Positions 17,863 to 26,602 of a stretch of DNA of 64,000 nt are shown one piece after another. Source of the DNA: Spirochaetaceae bacterium 4572_59 (GTDB lineage: Bacteria > Spirochaetota > Spirochaetia > DSM-2461); assembly GCA_002084805.1 (NCBI GenBank), contig NBMC01000018.1, positions 1 to 64,000 of the forward strand, read 5' to 3'. The translations under genes were made by a program, and so were the position numbers. Every line of letters begins with the position of its first letter. Within the stretch, counting starts at the first letter, position 1. The notes beneath the pieces were generated by a model. It was not told the DNA's origin and did not search any database. It saw only the letters and a list, made by a program, of their open reading frames with translations.

Positions 17863-18821
17863 ATGGTAAAACTTTATCTTTAAAACCAGCCGTAAACGGT
17901 ATCAGTTTCAGTAAACATGGAGCTGCAATAATATTTATACTGTTAATGATTCTAAACGGAATTTTTACTCCTAATTTTGCTTCTCTGGGTATGCTGAGAA
18001 ATCTGCTGCTGCAGGTATTTCCCATTATGATTGTGTCCATGGGGATGACAATAGTTATTTCATCCGGAGGAATAGATATTTCTGTCGGTTCAATAATGGC
18101 TGTAGCCGCAGCTGCATTGGCTAAAAACCTTGGTATCGGAATTTTCCCTGCAATTGTTATTGGTTTAAGTATAGGAGTGGTATTTGGAGCCTTTAACGGA
18201 TTTCTAATTGCCAAATTTAAAATTCAGCCCATGATCGTTACACTGATTTTAATGGTTGGTGGAAGAGGTATTGCTCAACAACTGAATAATGGGTATGTCA
18301 TATCATTCTATGACCACCCTTTTGTGGAGTTGGGGCTGTACAGTATCTCTGGAATCCCAATTCAGGTTTTTGTCATGCTTCTGGTTATTGCTTCGGTGTT
18401 TATTCTTATGTACTACATGGTCCTGGGTAAGTATATACAAGCTATTGGTGACAACTTAAGAGCCTCCGAACTTTCGGGAATTAAAACCTTTAAGATTACC
18501 ATAATCATCTATGCCCTCTCCGCCTTTTTCGCCAGTTTGGCAGCCATCTTTGAAACATCCAGGATTTGTTCTGCAGATCCAAATACATTGGGCCGCTTTA
18601 TGGAACTGGATGCTATTGCTGCAGTAGCCGTAGGCGGGACAAGTATGACCGGGGGTAAAGCCAACGTTATCGGGACGGTGTTTGGTGCGTTGATCATTCA
18701 ACTTATAACCATATCTGTAAATATGAATAATATCAATTATTACTATTCTCTGATATTAAAAGCAGTGATAATAATTGCGGCTATGTATCTGCAGCAATTC
18801 AGGACTAAAGGAACTAAATAA
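17859..18821 (+). CDS. ytfT: sugar ABC transporter permease, YtfT-like
   Basis: This 320-residue polytopic protein of the RbsC/BPD_transp_2 family has about eight to ten hydrophobic segments and the signature region GIDISVGSIMAVAAAALAK. A later IAAVAVGGTSMTGGKA loop contacts the ATPase. It overlaps the ATPase gene by four bases and the second permease gene by one base, so all are one transcript. Together with the following permease it would form the heterodimeric channel. Confidence 0.9.
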   Translation: MNGKTLSLKPAVNGISFSKHGAAIIFILLMILNGIFTPNFASLGMLRNLLLQVFPIMIVSMGMTIVISSGGIDISVGSIMAVAAAALAKNLGIGIFPAIVIGLSIGVVFGAFNGFLIAKFKIQPMIVTLILMVGGRGIAQQLNNGYVISFYDHPFVELGLYSISGIPIQVFVMLLVIASVFILMYYMVLGKYIQAIGDNLRASELSGIKTFKITIIIYALSAFFASLAAIFETSRICSADPNTLGRFMELDAIAAVAVGGTSMTGGKANVIGTVFGALIIQLITISVNMNNINYYYSLILKAVIIIAAMYLQQFRTKGTK

Positions 18822-19777
18822 TGAAGGTATTAAATAGAATAAATTCAATGGAAGACAAAGGTGTAATAGCCGCATTTTTAGTACTTTTTATAACAGCAAC
18901 TGTAATGTTTGAACCTTTTTTTTCCTTGTTGAATATAATGAATATTCTTAGACAGGTCAGTATGATAGGAATTGTAGCAATTGGTATGACTTTTGTTATT
19001 CTTATTAAGGGAATTGATCTTTCTGTTGGAGCTCTGGTTGCAGTGAGCGGTGTTCTCTCGGCTTATTTTGCAGGCAGATCAATGGTTCTGGCAATTTTAC
19101 TTCCCCTTCTTCTTGGAGCCCTTTTAGGAGCAATTAACGGAATAATTATTGCACGTTACAGAATTGTACCCTTTATAGCAACATTTGCCATGATGATAGG
19201 AGCAAGGGGTGCTTCCTATATTGCAACTGATACAAAATCTATTGCTGTCCCCATGACCGCCAAGGCATATTCAAAGATTGGAAGAGGCTATGCGGGGCTT
19301 GTTCCTGTTCCTGTTATCATATTCTTTCTACTCTTATTTATTGCATATTATATTTTAAAAAATACGTCCTTCGGCCGGAAAGTTTATGCTTTAGGAAGCA
19401 ACGAAGAAGCATCTTTAATGATGGGAATAAAAGTTAACAGGGTTAAAATAGCCGTATACTCCATAAGCGGTCTTATGTGCGGAGCAGCCGGAGTTATATT
19501 GACTAGCAGACTTGGTGCCGGTCAGCCTGTGGCTGGAATGGGCTGGGAAATTCAGGCTATTGCCGCTACTGCAATCGGAGGTACTCTCCTCAGTGGAGGT
19601 GTCGGAGGTGTTAAGGGAACCTTTTTTGGTGTTTTAATATTAGGGATGATAACCAATATGATCAACTTACAGGGTTCTTTAAACTCATGGTGGCAGGGAA
19701 TTATTACCGGAGTTCTCCTTCTTATTGCAATTATAGTACAAGCTCAGGAAGGTAGACGGATAGTTTCCCTCAGTTAA
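18821..19777 (+). CDS. yjfF: sugar ABC transporter permease, YjfF-like
   Basis: The second RbsC-family permease has 318 residues. It has the same topology and the family signature KGIDLSVGALVAVSGVLSA, with the conserved ATAIGGTLLSGGVGG loop near the end. Two distinct permeases in one operon is the YtfT/YjfF arrangement of galactofuranose transporters rather than the single RbsC of ribose systems. Its ATG shares one base with the previous stop. Confidence 0.9.
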   Translation: MKVLNRINSMEDKGVIAAFLVLFITATVMFEPFFSLLNIMNILRQVSMIGIVAIGMTFVILIKGIDLSVGALVAVSGVLSAYFAGRSMVLAILLPLLLGALLGAINGIIIARYRIVPFIATFAMMIGARGASYIATDTKSIAVPMTAKAYSKIGRGYAGLVPVPVIIFFLLLFIAYYILKNTSFGRKVYALGSNEEASLMMGIKVNRVKIAVYSISGLMCGAAGVILTSRLGAGQPVAGMGWEIQAIAATAIGGTLLSGGVGGVKGTFFGVLILGMITNMINLQGSLNSWWQGIITGVLLLIAIIVQAQEGRRIVSLS

Positions 19778-19789
19778 GGAGATATAGGA

Positions 19790-20332
19790 ATGAAACAGCT
19801 GAAACTTAAACCGGTCGATATGACCGTTAGCATTATGAAATCTATGGAGAGTATGGGGCTAATCAGAATGCTTACTCCAGCTAATCATTCGGCAGAAGCA
19901 AAGGAAGGCGAAACGGCAGTTGTGGAACTTTACAGATCTTCACCTCAGGCAGGTCCCCATAAGCTCATTTCGGTAAGTGTGAGAAGAAATACACTCCCCG
20001 GTTTTGGAATCCATAATGAAAATGAGGAATTCCTTCTCATTGGTGATGATACTCAAAACCCTCTTTTCCTTGTTGTAGCTGTCTGTTCCCAGGAAACACT
20101 TGAAGCTAAAGCCAGGGAGAAGCTGCTGTCCTCTGAAGATTTTATTTGTTTACGCCTTACATACAATGATCCCGAACTGTCATTCTTTATCATGAATAAA
20201 AATGTGCCCCATGGAGAATGTACTGCCAGCAACTCTGCTCCGGGAAGTACGTTTTATGTAACAGAATCCAGTGATATTTCTCTGGACACAACTCAGTTTG
20301 GCGATGTGAAATTAGTAGTGGATCTGACCTGA
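19790..20332 (+). CDS. uncharacterised protein, last gene of the sugar transport operon
   Basis: This 180-residue soluble protein has no signal peptide or transmembrane segment. It follows the permease by 12 bases with AAGGAGATATAGGA before the ATG, so it belongs to the operon. The sequence is rich in short beta-strand-like stretches (for example AVVELYRSS and HKLISVSVRR, with a C-terminal KLVVDLT), which would fit a small beta-barrel or cupin-like fold. I recognise no family or catalytic motif. Context suggests a role in handling or isomerising the imported sugar, as ABC sugar operons often carry such genes, but that is inference. Confidence 0.75.
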   Translation: MKQLKLKPVDMTVSIMKSMESMGLIRMLTPANHSAEAKEGETAVVELYRSSPQAGPHKLISVSVRRNTLPGFGIHNENEEFLLIGDDTQNPLFLVVAVCSQETLEAKAREKLLSSEDFICLRLTYNDPELSFFIMNKNVPHGECTASNSAPGSTFYVTESSDISLDTTQFGDVKLVVDLT

Positions 20333-20346
20333 ATATCATTCAGGTC
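20326..20346 (+). terminator. perfect hairpin at the end of the sugar operon
   Basis: GACCTGAAT-ATC-ATTCAGGTC is a perfect 9-bp stem with a 3-base loop. It overlaps the stop codon of the last operon gene. No U-run follows, so it is either a weak terminator or an mRNA 3' end stabiliser. Confidence 0.6.
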
Positions 20347-20417
20347 TAGTGGATTAAGCGTCCCTGTACAGCGGGGGAGTTGGACTTTCCATTATTTTTC
20401 TGTTAGATTTCAATTCT

Positions 20418-21533
20418 ATGTTTAAAAATCAGAAGATAATAATCGATTTTGAAAGATTAAAACGGGATTGCTTTGGAGCCCTTATTTTTCTCCTGGCTTT
20501 CAATCCTGTATTTATCTATGGAAGTGACGATAAAAAAGAGGATTCCAGCTCCGTTGACCCCATTTTCTACCTTAAAACTGATCAGGATCAGATGCAGGAA
20601 GAATATTACTCCATCGGTGCCAAGGTAAAGCTTAAAAGTGAAGCCGACAAACACTGGAAATTCCGAATGGAACTGGATGCCGGAACAGATGTCATAAGGG
20701 TGGACGAGGTATGGGGACGCTATAAAAAGAGTGATAAGATCATAAAATTCGGTGTTTTTGAAAACAGTCTTCTTGTGGATGATTATTTCAATTCACGGGA
20801 AAGGCTCTTTGCCCTTGACGGCTATGTCAGGTCCAGATTGAACGAAATGGGATGTTATACCACAAACTCTCTGGGAGTCCGTTACTCCAACATCCGTGAG
20901 GAAAACGGTCTGGATTCCGGAGGATACCTTGAGGGCTTCTTCAATTCCAGCAGTTTTGAACTGTTTCTAAATGGTGCAATTGCCGCAGTTTTCGGGGAGA
21001 GGGCGGATTTTCTGGGCATCTCCTTTTCATACTATCCCTACTTTATTCACCACCATTTTGAGTCTTCTGACACTCTGTCCATGATCTCCACTCCCGAAGG
21101 TGGATTTTACAGGGATAACTACGGCATATTGAATCTGTTTTTTGGAAATATGGAGAACAATAAAAAATGGAGCTATAAGGTAGAATACTCTATAGGGACT
21201 AATCTGTATGATCCAATCGGATACACCCACTACCTGGGTGAAGGAGCGATGTCCTGGTTTTCAGGGCTGGATGCTTTTGTCGGATATACGGTGAAAACGA
21301 AGGATACCGACTGGACGCCTGCTTTAAATATTTCCTTGTATATTCATGACATATCTGAATATAAGGCAAGAACGCTCTCCTGTAAAATCGGTAACAGGCT
21401 TATATTGGACGATCATTTTTACCTGCATGTTGACCTGGGAACGGATATCCATAGCTATTATGCTGATTCTAATTCAAAAATTGAAACCGGGCTGGAAGCT
21501 GTATGCGGACTTTCACTTCAATACACTCAGTAA
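20418..21533 (+). CDS. outer-membrane porin-like beta-barrel protein
   Basis: The 371-residue protein has an internal signal-type segment (LIFLLAFNPVFIYGSDDK, residues about 18-35) after a charged N-terminus. It then has many amphipathic strands rich in Tyr, Phe and Gly (AKVKLKSEADKHWKFRMELD, WSYKVEYSIGTNLY) and ends GLSLQYTQ. This suits a 12-16-stranded barrel. No Shine-Dalgarno stands out, so the start could be slightly different. The next gene starts 31 bases inside its end in another frame, so the two are coupled. Substrate unknown. Confidence 0.7.
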   Translation: MFKNQKIIIDFERLKRDCFGALIFLLAFNPVFIYGSDDKKEDSSSVDPIFYLKTDQDQMQEEYYSIGAKVKLKSEADKHWKFRMELDAGTDVIRVDEVWGRYKKSDKIIKFGVFENSLLVDDYFNSRERLFALDGYVRSRLNEMGCYTTNSLGVRYSNIREENGLDSGGYLEGFFNSSSFELFLNGAIAAVFGERADFLGISFSYYPYFIHHHFESSDTLSMISTPEGGFYRDNYGILNLFFGNMENNKKWSYKVEYSIGTNLYDPIGYTHYLGEGAMSWFSGLDAFVGYTVKTKDTDWTPALNISLYIHDISEYKARTLSCKIGNRLILDDHFYLHVDLGTDIHSYYADSNSKIETGLEAVCGLSLQYTQ

Positions 21534-22636
21534 TATTTCCTGTTCTCCTGTTCTCCCTGCTCCTCTCCTCATGCGGCGAGTTTATCGGTCTATATAAGGA
21601 GGTCAGGCCGGAAACGGGTGCCCTGGTGGACTTTGACGTCTTTCTGTCTGGGGATGAACTGAATATTCTCTATGACTCTGTGATCAGTGACCGGGCGGCA
21701 CTCTGCCAGACAAAAAGAGACGGAAGCCTCAGAAACGGAGAGATCAATATCCGGGGCTATACCTCACGTCTCCTTCCGAAAAAGTCCTTTACCGTCACAT
21801 ATGCTAATCAGGAAAAGATTGCTCTGGATGCGGGAGGGAATCCCTGGTTTGAATATGATCTGGCCATGTATGCCTATAGACTGGCGGGTCTGCAGGGGGT
21901 TCCGGAATTTCAGGCAAGGGCATTGTTTGTAAACGACTCCTATCTGGGATATTACAACGAAGTCGAACTGTACAATAAAAAATTGAATGCTCTTTACAAT
22001 ACAGAAAAGGGTGAACTCTATAAAATCCTCTTAACAGATTTCGGGGATGATTTCCCCCGGGACTTCCCCATCTACTACAGGAGTGAAAAGAAATTTCCTG
22101 ATAATGAGAATTTCTCTCTCTTAAGTGAGCTGCTGAACAATACAGCGAATATGAGCTCACAAGAGTGGGTAGAATGGGTGGATGAGAATGGAGATCTTGA
22201 AAATATAGCCCGTTATATGGTTGTAAGGGACTATTTCGGAATCCCCGATACAGACCGCCTGAACTTTTATATCTACTTTCACGAAAAGTTTATGATTCTT
22301 CCCTGGGACAGCGACAGGGGCTATTGTGATACGGAGATCGGCGGAAACAATACTCTGAATCACCGGATGCTCGAATCGGAGGAATTCAGGCGGATCTACA
22401 CTGAGATGATGAACAATCTGTTTCTGGTCGAAGGACCTCTTAATATTCTGGATAAGCTTCTGTCATACCTGGATCTTCGAAGAGAGCTTCTGGACCCCTC
22501 TGTTCCCTCTGAACCGGGATTTTTTCTGGAGCAGGGGGATTATGTCAATGAATATGAAAGCATAAAAGATTTCTTTAATACAAGAGGTGAGTCCATCCTG
22601 AAATCCCGGGCATGGAAGAAAATCAATCCCCTTTAG
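21503..22636 (+). CDS. CotH-kinase-family lipoprotein
   Basis: This 377-residue protein has a lipoprotein signal (LLFSLLLSSCGEF, lipobox Cys near residue 24). It shows hallmarks of the CotH family: INIRGYTSRLLPKKSF early, YLGYYNEVELY in the middle and the catalytic-type ILPWDSDRGY block with an aspartate pair. Secreted CotH proteins are atypical protein kinases in spore coats, but in other bacteria they are surface proteins of unknown substrate. It overlaps the preceding barrel gene by 31 bases and is followed by an MFS gene after 14 bases. This suggests an envelope-located kinase acting on the barrel or a surface polymer; that role is inferred. Confidence 0.85.
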   Translation: MRTFTSIHSVIFPVLLFSLLLSSCGEFIGLYKEVRPETGALVDFDVFLSGDELNILYDSVISDRAALCQTKRDGSLRNGEINIRGYTSRLLPKKSFTVTYANQEKIALDAGGNPWFEYDLAMYAYRLAGLQGVPEFQARALFVNDSYLGYYNEVELYNKKLNALYNTEKGELYKILLTDFGDDFPRDFPIYYRSEKKFPDNENFSLLSELLNNTANMSSQEWVEWVDENGDLENIARYMVVRDYFGIPDTDRLNFYIYFHEKFMILPWDSDRGYCDTEIGGNNTLNHRMLESEEFRRIYTEMMNNLFLVEGPLNILDKLLSYLDLRRELLDPSVPSEPGFFLEQGDYVNEYESIKDFFNTRGESILKSRAWKKINPL

Positions 22637-22650
22637 AAAATGGAGTTTTC

Positions 22651-23853
22651 ATGAAGCAACAAATCAACCGGAATATATCTCTCGATTATTCATTTACGTT
22701 CTTATACAATCTCAACCTTCTTCATGCCCTGTGGATGATATGGCTTTCTCTCCGTGGATTTTCACTATTGGAGCTTGGCTTCCTTGAGGGAATATTTCAC
22801 ATAACATCATTTCTTATGGAAGTTCCGACAGGTGCCGTTGCAGACCTCTGGGGGAGGCGACAGAGCCGCATCATGGGACGTGTTTTTTTTATTATCAGTA
22901 TGTTATTTCTATGGAAATCCCCTTCCTTTTTATTTCAGGCTATAGGATTTATGATGACAGCCATCAGTTATAACCTTGAATCCGGTGCGGGAGAAGCTCT
23001 TGTCTATGACTCTCTATCCTACCTGAAAAAAGAAGATGCTTTTATGGGGATCCGGGGAAAGAAAGAACTGATCTTTCAGCTGTCTGCAATTATTGCCTTC
23101 CTTTTGGGCGGTTATATAGCAACAAAAAACTATAATCTTGTTTTCATCATTGTACTGATCATTGCAGGTCTTTCTCTGGTCAATCTCATATTGATGGTGG
23201 AGCCGCCTGTCATTAAGAAAAAAGAAATTATCAGAGGATCTCTTTTAAAAAGAGTATTTGTCTCTCTGGCACAACAGACCAGAGACAGTTTAAAGGTTAT
23301 TAAGAAACAACCCAGAATTGCCTTCCTTATTATCTTTACAGAGAGTGTTTTTGTATTTTCAACCACCCAGTACTTCTACCTTCAGATCTGGTGGAAGTCT
23401 GTCGGGTATACAGAATGGTATATGGGAATAGTATTTGCCTGTCAGTGCCTCCTGGCAGGTCTGTCAGCCATTCTGGCTCCGAAGATGGATAAACACTACG
23501 GAGAAGAAAAACTTCTGTTTATTGTGCCCCTGATGCTCCTTGTCTCCCTATGGGGAGTTGCGTTTTTTGAGTTTAAGGCACTGTTTTTTGTACTGACCGG
23601 AGCTTTTGAGGGGATACTGATGGTAACGGTAAGTGACTATATCAACAAACTGATACCCGGCGAGTACAGAGCTACCATACTGAGTTACCAGTCAATGGTA
23701 TTCAGTCTTCAGATGCTATTCATATTCCCTGCTGTTGGCTGGCTGGGAGATCTCTACTCTCTGGATCTTTCATTGTATGTGATTGCCGGAACAGGGACAC
23801 TGCTCTATTTTATATACAGAATATATATGACGATGAAAAAGAGAAATGAATAA
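22651..23853 (+). CDS. MFS transporter
   Basis: The 400-residue protein has about twelve transmembrane segments. The family loop after TM2 reads TGAVADLWGRRQSRIMGR, the conserved G-x3-D-x2-G-R-R signature of major facilitator transporters. ATG at 22651 is preferred, with TGGAG eight bases upstream; an in-frame ATG 39 bases earlier overlaps the CotH gene. The substrate cannot be predicted; a drug or metabolite exporter of the YxlH/TetA-like kind is most likely. It is probably in one operon with the two genes before it. Confidence 0.88.
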   Translation: MKQQINRNISLDYSFTFLYNLNLLHALWMIWLSLRGFSLLELGFLEGIFHITSFLMEVPTGAVADLWGRRQSRIMGRVFFIISMLFLWKSPSFLFQAIGFMMTAISYNLESGAGEALVYDSLSYLKKEDAFMGIRGKKELIFQLSAIIAFLLGGYIATKNYNLVFIIVLIIAGLSLVNLILMVEPPVIKKKEIIRGSLLKRVFVSLAQQTRDSLKVIKKQPRIAFLIIFTESVFVFSTTQYFYLQIWWKSVGYTEWYMGIVFACQCLLAGLSAILAPKMDKHYGEEKLLFIVPLMLLVSLWGVAFFEFKALFFVLTGAFEGILMVTVSDYINKLIPGEYRATILSYQSMVFSLQMLFIFPAVGWLGDLYSLDLSLYVIAGTGTLLYFIYRIYMTMKKRNE

Positions 23854-23910
23854 ATAAAAATTATGGTTTGACTGAACAGCTAAAAAAGAATATTATGGGG
23901 CCAATTCGAT

Positions 23911-23981
23911 GCGGCTGTCGTATAATGGTATTACCCCAGCTTCCCAAGCTGGTGACGGGAGTCCGATTCTCCTCAGCCGCT
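23911..23981 (+). tRNA. tRNA-Gly (anticodon CCC)
   Basis: A full cloverleaf can be drawn: acceptor stem GCGGCTG/CAGCCGC, D-arm around TCGTATAATGGTA, anticodon stem CCAGC/GCTGG with loop TTCCCAA (anticodon CCC, reading GGG), and a T-arm with loop TCCGATT. The discriminator base is T at 23981. No CCA is encoded. The gene is 71 nt long and is followed by a strong terminator. Confidence 0.95.
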
Positions 23982-23985
23982 GATC

Positions 23986-24010
23986 AAAACCCCGTTAAAA
24001 CGGGGTTTTG
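23986..24010 (+). terminator. intrinsic terminator of tRNA-Gly (bidirectional)
   Basis: AAAACCCCGTT-AAA-ACGGGGTTTT forms a stable stem ending in a T-run on the plus strand and an equivalent T-run on the minus strand. It therefore terminates the tRNA and can also serve the leftward rlmA gene that ends at 24015. Confidence 0.88.
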
Positions 24011-24014
24011 TGCT

Positions 24015-24836
24015 TTATAAGACAGACGTCTTTGTATATATTTCAATATTGAAATCACAATCTATCTCCCAGTGGCTCATCTTCATTAAGATGTTTTTTT
24101 CACCGTCTCCGATTTTCCATCCGAAAGGTGTCATATCCAGAAGATTCAGCACCGTATCCAAGTCATCCAGGCTGAGGGAGTATTTCAGTTTTATCCTGTT
24201 TCCAAGTTTAAAACCCTCTACAAGGGCAGGCTCTTCAAAATGCTTTCGCACATCCTTATATATGAGTTCACGCAGTTGATAGAGATGCCGCTCTCCGGGG
24301 GTGACAGTAATAAGAGAACCACCATCCTTTACAACTCTCTGAATTTCGGAAATTGATGATGGAGCAAAAACTCTTACAAGAATGTCTATTGCCTCATCTT
24401 CAACAGGCAAGTCGTAGGCACTGGCAACACAGAAATGCACGGCCTTATACCTTTTTGAAGCATACTTTACAGCAAGCTTTGATATATCCAGACCAAGCAT
24501 ATTCACCGATGTATTATGACTTTTTATATGACCGCTGTAATAACCTTCACCGCAGCCTGTATCCAGAACCGTCATTTGCTTATTCCCTGAAATATTCTTA
24601 ACAACTTCTGCCAGTTTCTCTGCTAAAGGCATATAATGATTCGTTTCAAGAAAAGCTCTTCTGGCTGTCATCATTTTGCTATTGTCACCCGGATCCTTTG
24701 ACTTTTTAGCATTAATGGGCAGAAGATTAACGTATCCCTCTTTTGCAAGATCGAAACAGTGATTATTCCTGCATTTCAGGGTTCTATTATTTAAATCAAG
24801 CATATTTTTACAGATAGGACAGATAAAATTATTCAC
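24015..24836 (-). CDS. rlmA: 23S rRNA (guanine-N1)-methyltransferase RlmA family
   Basis: This 273-residue SAM-dependent methyltransferase has the N-terminal zinc site of the RlmA family (C6, C9, C22, H26). The motif FDLAKEGYVNLL follows, typical of these enzymes, and the SAM motif LDTGCGEGYYS lies near residue 95. RlmA-type enzymes methylate G745 or G748 in hairpin 35 of 23S rRNA. It overlaps the following YgjV-like gene's stop by one base, so the two form a small leftward operon. Confidence 0.88.
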   Translation of the reverse strand: MNNFICPICKNMLDLNNRTLKCRNNHCFDLAKEGYVNLLPINAKKSKDPGDNSKMMTARRAFLETNHYMPLAEKLAEVVKNISGNKQMTVLDTGCGEGYYSGHIKSHNTSVNMLGLDISKLAVKYASKRYKAVHFCVASAYDLPVEDEAIDILVRVFAPSSISEIQRVVKDGGSLITVTPGERHLYQLRELIYKDVRKHFEEPALVEGFKLGNRIKLKYSLSLDDLDTVLNLLDMTPFGWKIGDGEKNILMKMSHWEIDCDFNIEIYTKTSVL

Positions 24837-25267
24837 TATTGATACCGCATATAGAATTTTTTGCGTTCCTCTTCCTTGAAAATTATAATAGAAACAGGGA
24901 GGGCATTTCGTAAGATGACAAAGGCCCGTGAATCACCGGCTAGGGGAAGTTGAATATCCGGTAGAAATTTTCTGATATCTTCCTTATGGAAATCCAGGAA
25001 ATATCTCAGATATTTAGAACTGCTACTCTGCAGTTCCAGAAAATCAAATTTATCTTTTTTCCTCTGTTCCTCCTGAAGAAAGTAGACATCAATTATAATG
25101 ATAAAAATATTAACGCCGAATACCGGCCAGGCGGAGATAATCCAGCCATAGAAGGAGAAACTTGCTGCTCCTATGAGATTCAGGAGCCTAAGCCATTTAA
25201 TATTTTTCTGCATTAAAGAGATAGCTATTATAATAGATGAAATTGTTCCTATCAGTTCTACGGGCAT
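24836..25267 (-). CDS. YgjV-family inner-membrane protein with C-terminal extension
   Basis: This 143-residue protein has three to four predicted transmembrane helices in its first 80 residues (IGTISSIIIAISLMQKNIKW, then a NLIGAASFSFYGWIISAW stretch), matching the YgjV family of small membrane proteins. About 60 extra hydrophilic residues follow. The function of the family is unknown. The ATG is preceded by AAGGAAGG-like purines. It shares its transcript with rlmA. Confidence 0.65.
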   Translation of the reverse strand: MPVELIGTISSIIIAISLMQKNIKWLRLLNLIGAASFSFYGWIISAWPVFGVNIFIIIIDVYFLQEEQRKKDKFDFLELQSSSSKYLRYFLDFHKEDIRKFLPDIQLPLAGDSRAFVILRNALPVSIIIFKEEERKKFYMRYQ

Positions 25268-25288
25268 GAAAAACCTTCCTTATAAAAA

Positions 25289-25318
25289 TTTAGAGACCAC
25301 TCGAAAGCGGCCTCTAAA
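25289..25318 (-). terminator. intrinsic terminator after dapL
   Basis: On the minus strand a stem pairing TTTAGAGGCC with GGTCTCTAAA (one mismatch) is followed by TTTTTAT. It lies between the stop of dapL and the next leftward gene and would end dapL transcription. Confidence 0.75.
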
Positions 25319-25334
25319 AATTATAGTTTATTTT

Positions 25335-26561
25335 CTATTTCAATGCTTCAGATATACCAATCATGGCCTTTCTTACATTTTCAAGACTGTTGAACGCACT
25401 GATACGTATATATCCTTCTCCGCACTTACCGAATCCGGTACCGGGAGTTATTACAACTCCTGCTTTATTCAGAATGGTATCAAAGGTCGCCCAGCTGTCA
25501 GTTCCTGTTTTTACCCAGATATAGGGAGAATTTATACCACCAGTATACTCAAATCCTGCGTCTGTAATGGATTCTCTGATAATGGCTGCATTATTAAGGT
25601 AGTAATCAATCAGCTCTTTTACCTGTTTTTTCCCTTCGGGAGAGTAAACAGCTGCTGCCGCTTTCTGAACAGGGTAGGATACACCATTGAACTTGGTGGA
25701 GTGTCTTCTGTTCCACAAATCCTTAAGGATGTACTCATTTCCCTTGCTGTCCCATACCTTGCAGGCTGAAGGGATGACCGTATAGGCACAACGGGTTCCG
25801 GTAAAACCTGCTGTTTTGGAGTAGCTTCGAAACTCAACCGCCACTTCTTCGGCACCGGGAATTTCAAATATGGTATGAGGAATACTCTCATCCCTGATAA
25901 AGGCAACATAGGCGGCATCAAACAGGATAAGAGATTTGTTTGCTTTAGCATAATCCACCCAGGCTTTCAGCTGCTCTTTAGTGGCTGTGGCACCTGTAGG
26001 GTTATTGGGGTAGCAGAGGTAGATCAGATCGGCATTTTCAAGCCCTTCCGGTGAGGGAACAAAGCCGTTTTCCAGCGTACCTTCCATATAGGTCAGGCCT
26101 TCATAACGCTGATTTGTCGCTTCTCCGGTTCTTCCTGCCATTACATTGGTATCTACATATACGGGGTAAACCGGATCAGGAATGGCTACTTTAATATCCT
26201 GAGAAAACAGTTCCTGAAAATTCCCTGTATCGCACTTAGCGCCATCACTGACAAAAATATCATCAGCTGAGATTTCGACCCCCCGGCTTTTATAATCGTG
26301 CTCAGCAATCAGCTCTCTTAAAAAAGCATATCCCTTTTCAGGACCGTAACCTTTAAAAGAGTCTTCTGATGCCATCTCATCCACTCCGGAATGAAAGGCA
26401 TCAAGACATGCCTTTGGCAGGGGTTTGGTAACATCACCAATACCCATTTTAATTAGTTCTTTTCCAGGATTACTCTTCTGGAATTCCGAGACTCTCCGGG
26501 CTATCTCTACAAATAAATAGGATGCCTGTAATTTTGTATAATTTTCATTGATCTGAATCAT
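25335..26561 (-). CDS. dapL: LL-diaminopimelate aminotransferase
   Basis: The 408-residue fold-type I PLP enzyme makes LL-diaminopimelate directly from tetrahydrodipicolinate, for lysine and peptidoglycan. Family-specific features are the N-terminus [20 protein letters not shown], the [15 protein letters not shown] block and the PLP lysine in [15 protein letters not shown]. Spirochaetes, chlamydiae and plants are known users of this shortcut. It is a single gene with its own terminator downstream. Confidence 0.96.
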   Translation of the reverse strand: MIQINENYTKLQASYLFVEIARRVSEFQKSNPGKELIKMGIGDVTKPLPKACLDAFHSGVDEMASEDSFKGYGPEKGYAFLRELIAEHDYKSRGVEISADDIFVSDGAKCDTGNFQELFSQDIKVAIPDPVYPVYVDTNVMAGRTGEATNQRYEGLTYMEGTLENGFVPSPEGLENADLIYLCYPNNPTGATATKEQLKAWVDYAKANKSLILFDAAYVAFIRDESIPHTIFEIPGAEEVAVEFRSYSKTAGFTGTRCAYTVIPSACKVWDSKGNEYILKDLWNRRHSTKFNGVSYPVQKAAAAVYSPEGKKQVKELIDYYLNNAAIIRESITDAGFEYTGGINSPYIWVKTGTDSWATFDTILNKAGVVITPGTGFGKCGEGYIRISAFNSLENVRKAMIGISEALK

Positions 26562-26602
26562 AATGCCTTATTATAGCGGGAAGCAGATTCAATTTCCATT
26601 CA

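Noticed and set aside
23911-23981. tRNA-Gly as an attachment site of an integrated element
   Set aside because: The flanking genes are housekeeping or transport genes with no integrase, and no repeated tRNA 3' end was seen nearby.
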